From Clostridia bacterium (GTDB lineage Bacteria > Bacillota > Clostridia > Christensenellales > UBA1242), in NCBI GenBank assembly GCA_017537405.1, contig JAFYKU010000043.1, forward strand, positions 1 through 8,196: DNA of 8,196 nucleotides, in the 5' to 3' direction. The position numbers and the translations under genes were made by a program. Below the pieces are notes generated by a model. That model searched no databases, was not told where the DNA came from, and saw only the letters and a list, made by a program, of their open reading frames with translations. Positions within the stretch are counted from its first letter, which is position 1. The number at the start of each line of letters is the position of its first letter. Positions 1 through 3,918 of this stretch are shown piece after piece.

Positions 1-286
1 GATTATCATGGGTATTATCCGCAATCATGCAAACCGTGCGGCAAACTGTGACGCGGGCAATATTGCTAAACAAGTTAAAGCTGCCAGTGCGCAAATTTCC
101 ATGATTGAGCAAATGCGCGTCGATGGTTCTTTTGAAAGTTTAAGTCCCAAATTACAACAAACCGCCTTGGCGCGTGTACAAAATCCAGATGCCACCTACG
201 AAGAATTGGCCGAAATTTTGAACATCACCAAAAGCGGTTTAGTTAATCGTTTAAGAAAAATTACTCTGTTACATAATGCTCTTTAA
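1..286 (+). CDS. whiA: WhiA, C-terminal part (5' truncated by window edge)
   Basis: About 94 residues of the end of the DNA-binding protein WhiA; the reading frame is already open at base 2, so the start lies outside the window. The visible part has the WhiA C-terminal signature: N-H-A-N-R-x-x-N-C-D-x-x-N-x-x-K, then QISMIEQM, LSPKLQQTAL and the helix-turn-helix with recognition helix region ITKSGLVNRLRKI. In this family the C-terminal domain is a sigma-region-4-like helix-turn-helix fused to a LAGLIDADG-like N-terminal domain. WhiA drives sporulation septation in Streptomyces and affects cell division and chromosome segregation in Bacillus. The gene ends in TAA and its last 26 bases are also the end of the convergent glmU-like gene; there is no terminator hairpin between them. 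The family call is secure; the state of the N-terminal half cannot be judged. Confidence 0.93.
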   Translation, partial: IIMGIIRNHANRAANCDAGNIAKQVKAASAQISMIEQMRVDGSFESLSPKLQQTALARVQNPDATYEELAEILNITKSGLVNRLRKITLLHNAL

Positions 287-1292
287 TAGCTTGGCGTGCG
301 CGTGCAATGCCCAAAGCATTCGCTGGCAATTGTTCCGTAATCACAGAACCTGCGGCGATGTAAGCGCGGGCGCCGACTTCCAACGGAGCCACTAAGCAAG
401 AATTGCTGCCGATAAAGGTTTTATCTCCGACAATACAATTACTTTTGGTTTTGCCGTTGTAATTACAGAAAATAACGCCGCAACCAATATTACAATCTTT
501 GCCGATTGTGCTATCGCCGACATAGGTCATGTGTGCGACCTTAGAGCCATCACCGATGCGTGAGCGTTTTACTTCTACATAATTACCAATTCGGCAGTTA
601 TTGCCGATGCTGCAATTTGGACGCAAGTGTGCGTTTGGACCAATTTGGCTGTTTTGACCAATCACGCAGTCGGTAATGCGGCAGCCATCTAAAATCGTGG
701 TTCCGCTGTGAATAATCGTTTTCCCGCACAAATGCACATTGGGTTCTAAAGTGACATCTCTGTGTAATTCGACATCGGCGTCAACATAAGTATGTGCTGG
801 GTCAATAATGATAACACCGTGTTTTAAATGTTCTTGGTTAATACGCTCTTGCATTGCATTGCGTAGCTTGGATAATTGAACATTGTTAAAAGCCACTTGG
901 TAATTGTCGGCCTTAGCTCCGCGGTATTCGGTAATGGGGAAGCTTTCGCTTTCCGCCACTAATTGAGTATTAAAAACCCAGCCGCGTGGCAACTTAACTG
1001 CGGGTACATTTTTACGGTAACAGAAGTCGACTGCATCTGAGATGTCCTTAGCTGTCAACAAAGGCATGTCCACATAAGTAATAACGGTGAACGCTGCGTT
1101 TGTGATATGTGATTTAAACAAAGTCAAAATATCATCTTCGGGGGAGACAACTATAGTTTTACTTTGGAATTTTGCGGTAGCATTTTGAATCCATTCTGGC
1201 ATTGTGCGTCCACAAATTTTTTGTGTTAGCAGGTTGGTGTTTTGGTATTGTTCCAACGAAAGTATCAAAACGAAAACACTGTTATTTGGCAT
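261..1292 (-). CDS. glmU: GlmU-like N-acetyltransferase with reduced N-terminal uridyltransferase domain
   Basis: A 343-residue protein. Residues about 155-340 are a left-handed beta-helix of hexapeptide repeats closely matching the GlmU acetyltransferase half, which makes GlmNAc-1-phosphate from acetyl-CoA for peptidoglycan precursors. Spaced exactly as in E. coli GlmU are R224 (LRP), K242 (VEVK), H254 and Y257 (HMTY), N268 (NIGCG), N277-Y278 (NYNG), S296 and A314, matching R333, K351, H363, Y366, N377, N386-Y387, S405 and A423. The N-terminal domain has only about 150 residues instead of about 230 and lacks the LxAGxGTRM...PK nucleotide-binding signature; only remnants such as VDMPLLT and RGWVFNT recall the fold. 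The uridyltransferase step is therefore probably missing (inference). I chose ATG 1292 over an upstream ATG at 1313 because GGAGGA (1303-1298) sits five bases before it. It overlaps the end of rplI by 11 bases, which implies translational coupling in an rplI-glmU operon. Confidence 0.87.
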   Translation of the reverse strand: MPNNSVFVLILSLEQYQNTNLLTQKICGRTMPEWIQNATAKFQSKTIVVSPEDDILTLFKSHITNAAFTVITYVDMPLLTAKDISDAVDFCYRKNVPAVKLPRGWVFNTQLVAESESFPITEYRGAKADNYQVAFNNVQLSKLRNAMQERINQEHLKHGVIIIDPAHTYVDADVELHRDVTLEPNVHLCGKTIIHSGTTILDGCRITDCVIGQNSQIGPNAHLRPNCSIGNNCRIGNYVEVKRSRIGDGSKVAHMTYVGDSTIGKDCNIGCGVIFCNYNGKTKSNCIVGDKTFIGSNSCLVAPLEVGARAYIAAGSVITEQLPANALGIARARQAIKEHYVTE

Positions 1293-1734
1293 TGATGTCC
1301 TCCACATGCACAACTATCGTACCCGACAATTGATGATTATACTTGATGTTTACATTGTATGTACCAACTGTTTTAATTGGTTCGTTCATGACGATTAAAC
1401 GCTTATCCAGCTTAATCCCTTTTTCAGCTAAAGCGTTGGCAATTTCGGTGGAAGTAATGCTGCCAAATAATTTTTGGTTCGCACCAACTTTTCCATACAA
1501 TGTAATCGGAGTTTGTTTCAATGTCGTAATTTGCGCCTTGATTGCCGCAATCTCGGTTTGCGTTTTGTAAGCCTCGCTGTCGGCTTTGGCCTTCATGTCA
1601 CTGAGTGTTGCGTTGTCGACTGGTTTACCAATTTTGTTTTTAATGACAAAGTTTTTTGCGTAACCATCATTCAGGTTAACAACTTCTCCTGCTTTTCCGT
1701 GTCCCTTTAAATCTTTTAATAAATATATTTGCAT
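1282..1734 (-). CDS. rplI: 50S ribosomal protein bL9
   Basis: A 150-residue protein of the usual bL9 length. The N-terminal rRNA-binding domain is clear: MQIYLLKDLKGHGKAGEVVNLNDGYAKNF matches the family pattern of ILLxDVxxLGKxGxVVxVxxGYARNF. A lysine/alanine-rich connecting helix follows (about residues 43-75). The C-terminal domain contains LFGSITSTEIANAL and the IKTVGTYNV segment. bL9 binds 23S rRNA near the L1 stalk base and helps maintain reading frame. The start is fixed by homology, since the methionine is the first residue of the conserved strand, yet there is no Shine-Dalgarno sequence: the 20 bases before ATG are almost pure A/T. It is the first gene of a two-gene unit with the glmU-like gene and is divergent from the DUF1540 gene. 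This is not the common rpsF-ssb-rpsR-rplI arrangement, at least upstream. Confidence 0.96.
   Translation of the reverse strand: MQIYLLKDLKGHGKAGEVVNLNDGYAKNFVIKNKIGKPVDNATLSDMKAKADSEAYKTQTEIAAIKAQITTLKQTPITLYGKVGANQKLFGSITSTEIANALAEKGIKLDKRLIVMNEPIKTVGTYNVNIKYNHQLSGTIVVHVEDINAK
1298..1303 (-). promoter_or_regulatory. Shine-Dalgarno of the glmU-like gene inside rplI
   Basis: GGAGGA lies within the last codons of rplI and is followed by CATCA and ATG at 1292. It decides the start of the glmU-like gene and indicates translational coupling to rplI. Confidence 0.75.
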
Positions 1735-1768
1735 ATTTTATTTTATAATAAATCATAATAAATGCATA
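1735..1768. promoter_or_regulatory. AT-rich divergent promoter region between rplI and DUF1540 gene
   Basis: These 34 bases are the whole space between two divergent starts. On the plus strand there is a perfect TATAAT at 1744-1749 and a CATAAT at 1754-1759, the latter 19 bases after a TTGCAT at 1729-1734. On the minus strand TATAAA (1747-1742) and TATGAT (1757-1752) are -10-like. No good -35 is visible for rplI. Neither gene has a Shine-Dalgarno sequence, so both transcripts would have very short leaders. Confidence 0.45.
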
Positions 1769-2065
1769 ATGAATATTCGCTGTCGTAAAATAAACTGTAA
1801 ATTTAATCATGCGGGTACTTGTCATGCTCGCGAAGTTTGGGTGTGTCGTGGTGCTATCTGTGAAACCTATCAAAAAGACGAAGAAAAGACGGATTTAGAA
1901 CTTGCGTCCGAATTAGCACCGACCATGCCGAACAATGTACCATTGCGTTGTACTGCGGCTACTTGTTTGTACAATCGTGATTGTCGTTGTGGGGCCAATG
2001 GCATTTCGGTTATTGATGACGAAATCAAAAATCAGGCCGATTGTGCGACTTTTATTGAACGGTAA
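1769..2065 (+). CDS. DUF1540-type Cys-rich protein with two cysteine modules
   Basis: A 98-residue small protein with ten cysteines in two modules. Module 1 is C5-x4-C10-x7-C18-x7-C26-x4-C31-x-T-Y. Module 2 is C61-x4-C66-x5-C72-x-C74-x17-C92-x-T-F, the standard DUF1540 layout with the typical CLYN, GISV and DCATF segments. The modules are joined by an acidic linker (about residues 35-58). DUF1540 proteins are common in Clostridia, have no established function and are usually guessed to bind metal through their cysteines. There is no signal peptide or membrane segment, so it is probably cytoplasmic. ATG 1769 is chosen because the first cysteine module begins right after it; another ATG at 1762 is out of frame. 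No Shine-Dalgarno is seen. The SpoIIQ-like gene follows after 67 bases with no clear terminator, so partial co-transcription is possible. Confidence 0.8.
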   Translation: MNIRCRKINCKFNHAGTCHAREVWVCRGAICETYQKDEEKTDLELASELAPTMPNNVPLRCTAATCLYNRDCRCGANGISVIDDEIKNQADCATFIER

Positions 2066-2083
2066 AATATATTTTTGTGCGTT

Positions 2084-2112
2084 GTATAAAAAAATCCTCA
2101 TTTGTCTACAAT
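2084..2112 (+). promoter_or_regulatory. Possible promoter of the SpoIIQ-like gene
   Basis: Two readings exist. As a housekeeping promoter, TTGTAT (2082-2087) and TACAAT (2107-2112) are 19 bases apart, which is long. As a forespore (sigma-F/G-like) promoter, GTATA (2084-2088) is followed after 15 bases by GTCTACAAT (2104-2112), which partly fits GGnnAnAnT. The sigma-F reading is attractive because spoIIQ is sigma-F controlled in Bacillus, but the match is imperfect. Confidence 0.3.
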
Positions 2113-2132
2113 TTAGGCAAGGGGGTAAAGAA

Positions 2133-2759
2133 ATGGATTTTCGTACAGCAACACAAATGGAAAAAACACGCCGCAACGCAATCACTATCAGTACCTTATT
2201 AGTTGTACTAATGTTGGGGATTACGACAACTTTTATTGCGTTAAGTTTCGTTAAACCGGGTTCGCCAAATAATGACAGTAATTTGGTCGGTGGTCCTACT
2301 GTACCTGATACCGGAGTAACTGTGTCTTGGGTTATGCCGGTTGATATGGCAGCGGCAACTGTCTTAAAAGCGGCAGACTTCGATATGGTACAATACAACA
2401 CAACAACCAAATGGTATGAATACGATTTAGGCTATACTCTAGGCGCTGCAGTTGGCACAAATGTTGTCGCTTGTTACGATGGTAAGGTAACATCTGTCAT
2501 TGAAAGTGGTGATGCCAGCACGGGAAAACTCATTCGCATTCAACACAAAGATGGTATTGAAAGTGTGTACAGTAGTTTAGATTCGGTCGATGTAAAAGTT
2601 GGTGATGAAGTCAAAAGCGGTGACCGTATTGGTACGGTTGGCACATCGGCAAACTACGAAGTCTTTGAAATGCCACATGTGCGCTTAACAATGTACCAGA
2701 ACGGAAAAGCTGTTAATCCAGAAAACTTTGTTGAATTTCCAGGTAACGATAATAAATAA
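2133..2759 (+). CDS. SpoIIQ-like membrane-anchored LytM (M23-fold) protein, catalytically degenerate
   Basis: A 208-residue protein: a short cytoplasmic N-terminus, one membrane helix (about residues 15-40), a linker, then a LytM domain (about 66-203). WVMPV at 66-70, a GxxV..YDGKV strand (108-119), H138-KDGIESVYSSL, VKVGDEVKSGDRIGTVG (154-170) and a final PHVRLTMYQNGKAVNPENF match the SpoIIQ/M23 layout. The zinc ligands are gone: the H-x-G-x-D motif reads D98-L-G-Y-T102, and the terminal HxH reads H182-V-R184. It should therefore be structural rather than a peptidase. Bacillus SpoIIQ is likewise degenerate and docks with SpoIIIAH across the forespore septum. ATG 2133 is preferred over upstream in-frame starts because AAGGGGGT (2119-2126) precedes it by six bases and the membrane helix follows. 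It could instead be another divisome or cell-wall LytM factor. Confidence 0.72.
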   Translation: MDFRTATQMEKTRRNAITISTLLVVLMLGITTTFIALSFVKPGSPNNDSNLVGGPTVPDTGVTVSWVMPVDMAAATVLKAADFDMVQYNTTTKWYEYDLGYTLGAAVGTNVVACYDGKVTSVIESGDASTGKLIRIQHKDGIESVYSSLDSVDVKVGDEVKSGDRIGTVGTSANYEVFEMPHVRLTMYQNGKAVNPENFVEFPGNDNK

Positions 2760-2785
2760 TAAAAAAAATTATGGCAAAAATTTTC

Positions 2786-2815
2786 AAAAGGGGATAGACT
2801 TACCCCTTTTCTTTT
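2786..2815 (+). terminator. Rho-independent terminator after the SpoIIQ-like gene
   Basis: AAAAGGGG (2786-2793) pairs perfectly with CCCCTTTT (2803-2810) around a nine-base loop, followed by CTTTT. It lies 27 bases after the stop codon. Confidence 0.75.
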
Positions 2816-2823
2816 GCTATAAT
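2795..2823 (+). promoter_or_regulatory. Promoter of the 76-residue membrane protein gene, overlapping the terminator
   Basis: A perfect TATAAT (2818-2823) with an extended -10 TG (TGC before it) lies 17 bases after TAGACT (2795-2800), four of six matches to TTGACA. The -35 is inside the loop of the preceding terminator hairpin. The start would fall near 2830, just before the Shine-Dalgarno. Confidence 0.65.
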
Positions 2824-2850
2824 AAATAAAAAATAAAGGAGGGTATAAAA

Positions 2851-3081
2851 ATGGGGTTTATCCGTCGATTTATTTCCGCGATTGTCTTGGTTGCTGCAAT
2901 TATTGTTTTGGTGGGGGTTTGTATTAAATTCCCATGGAGTGTCTTTGGCGAAGTTTTTCACGGCTTTACATTTATCAAATTGGTTGATGCAATCTTAGTA
3001 TTCTTTAATGCAACCGGCAATGCGATTATTTTAACCGTGGTCAGCTTAATGGGCTTAACCATTCCAGACCGCATCAATTAA
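2851..3081 (+). CDS. Small two-helix membrane protein of unknown function
   Basis: A 76-residue hydrophobic protein that I do not recognise. It has a basic N-terminus (MGFIRRF) followed by a first membrane helix (about residues 7-26), a short aromatic loop (KFPWSVFGEVFHGFTF, about 26-41) and a second helix (about 44-70) with an internal FFNATGN segment. The positive N-terminus suggests that both ends are cytoplasmic. It is certainly expressed as its own unit: an extended -10 promoter precedes it, AAAGGAGGG (2836-2844) lies about seven bases before ATG, and a strong terminator follows. With the SpoIIQ-like gene before it and the YwaF-like gene after it, it sits in a run of envelope proteins. 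Whether it is a subunit or regulator of one of them cannot be told. Confidence 0.72.
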   Translation: MGFIRRFISAIVLVAAIIVLVGVCIKFPWSVFGEVFHGFTFIKLVDAILVFFNATGNAIILTVVSLMGLTIPDRIN

Positions 3082-3104
3082 TTAAAAAATATTGATAAAA
3101 AAAT

Positions 3105-3130
3105 GAGTATCGATATGATACTCTTTTTTT
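3105..3130 (+). terminator. Rho-independent terminator after the small membrane protein gene
   Basis: GAGTATC (3105-3111) and GATACTC (3117-3123) form a perfect seven-base stem with a five-base loop, followed by seven T. A run of A before the stem could extend it. Confidence 0.85.
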
Positions 3131-3136
3131 GTTGGT

Positions 3137-3165
3137 TTGACATTTTATAGGATTATGTGTAATTT
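3137..3165 (+). promoter_or_regulatory. Promoter of the YwaF-like gene
   Basis: A perfect TTGACA lies at 3137-3142. The -10 is less clear: TGTAAT (3158-3163) after a short 15-base spacer, or TAATTT (3160-3165) after 17 bases. It is located directly behind the upstream terminator and 30-odd bases before the start codon. Confidence 0.55.
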
Positions 3166-3181
3166 TAAGACAACTAAAGCA

Positions 3182-3189
3182 GGGGGGGG
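3182..3189 (+). repeat. Run of eight G acting as the ribosome binding site
   Basis: Eight consecutive G lie six bases (TGGTC) before the ATG of the YwaF-like gene and take the place of its Shine-Dalgarno sequence. Such tracts can slip in length during replication. Confidence 0.7.
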
Positions 3190-3194
3190 TGGTC

Positions 3195-3887
3195 ATGGCT
3201 CCACAAAGATATGGTTGGCAACATTTAACATACATCGCGGTGATGTTAGTTCTTACTGTTGTTGGTTTATGGTTGGGTAAAAAGTATGCCAAAAGTGAAA
3301 AAGCCAAAATAATCGTGGTTAAAAGTTTGTCCGCATTGTTATTGGTTGCGGTGTTGGTAAACCGTATCTCCGTTGTGTTTAAAACCAACCCACCCGAATG
3401 GAATTGGTTGTTGCCGGATAGCTTGTGTGGATTAAATAGCTTTGTTTTGGCGTTGGCTGGTTTGTGCGGCAAGAAAGATAATTCGGTCTTACATTTCGCG
3501 TGGTTAGCCGGTTTGTGTGGTGGTGTCATTGTGACCATCTATCCGGATTTCATTAGCCAAAATTCATCCTTTATGTATTTACCGACAATATCCGGTTTGT
3601 TGCATCATACTTTGTCCGCGGTTGTTGCGATTGCTTTATTTGTGTTTGGTTATATCCGCATCTCGTACCGTAAATGGTATTGCCCATTCTGGGGATTCAT
3701 TTGCTACTTGGCGGCTGGTGCATTTTTCATTACAGTCATGGGTTATGGCGATGCCTATCACATGATTAATCCAGTGTTAGATAATACACCTTTAACTATT
3801 TGGTTCATCGCTCCAATTTTTATCGCCTTGCATCTAGTGATTACCTTTACAGTCGAATTGATTCGCAAAAAGAAAAAAGTAGCATAA
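3195..3887 (+). CDS. YwaF/TIGR02206 (TMEM164-like) polytopic membrane protein
   Basis: A 230-residue protein with about seven membrane helices (roughly residues 11-28, 41-60, 77-92, 98-116, 134-153, 165-184 and 201-222) and a basic C-terminal tail (ELIRKKKK). Size, the N-R-I segment at the end of helix 2, the LPDSLCGLNSF segment opening helix 3 and the paired histidines H137-H138 at helix 5 resemble the bacterial YwaF family (TIGR02206; Pfam TMEM164). Bacterial members have no proven function. The human relative TMEM164 has been described as a cysteine-dependent acyltransferase acting on ether lipids, so C78 deserves attention, but this is inference. ATG 3195 is chosen over the in-frame GTG at 3189, which lies at the edge of the G tract. 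The gene stands alone between terminators. Family assignment rests on pattern memory and is moderately sure; membrane topology is clear. Confidence 0.68.
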   Translation: MAPQRYGWQHLTYIAVMLVLTVVGLWLGKKYAKSEKAKIIVVKSLSALLLVAVLVNRISVVFKTNPPEWNWLLPDSLCGLNSFVLALAGLCGKKDNSVLHFAWLAGLCGGVIVTIYPDFISQNSSFMYLPTISGLLHHTLSAVVAIALFVFGYIRISYRKWYCPFWGFICYLAAGAFFITVMGYGDAYHMINPVLDNTPLTIWFIAPIFIALHLVITFTVELIRKKKKVA

Positions 3888-3888
3888 T

Positions 3889-3916
3889 AAAAAAACCGTG
3901 TCGCACGGTTTTTATT
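3889..3916. terminator. Bidirectional terminator between YwaF-like gene and xfp
   Basis: AAAAACCGTG and CACGGTTTTT (3891-3900 and 3904-3913) form a perfect ten-base stem around TCG, with T runs on either strand. It serves both convergent genes; it begins right at the tandem TAA stops of the YwaF-like gene and ends just before the xfp stop codon. Confidence 0.88.
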
Positions 3917-3918
3917 AG

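Noticed and set aside
1935..2132. N-terminal extension of the SpoIIQ-like gene to ATG 1935
   Set aside because: It would overlap the DUF1540 gene, and the strong Shine-Dalgarno plus membrane helix place the start at 2133.
1913..2410. Open frame of 165 codons on the minus strand
   Set aside because: It overlaps the DUF1540 and SpoIIQ-like genes, both well supported, and has no recognisable domain.
3074..3538. Open frame of 154 codons on the minus strand
   Set aside because: It lies opposite the YwaF-like gene and across its promoter and terminator, has low-complexity repeats of HKPAN type and no Shine-Dalgarno; a shadow.
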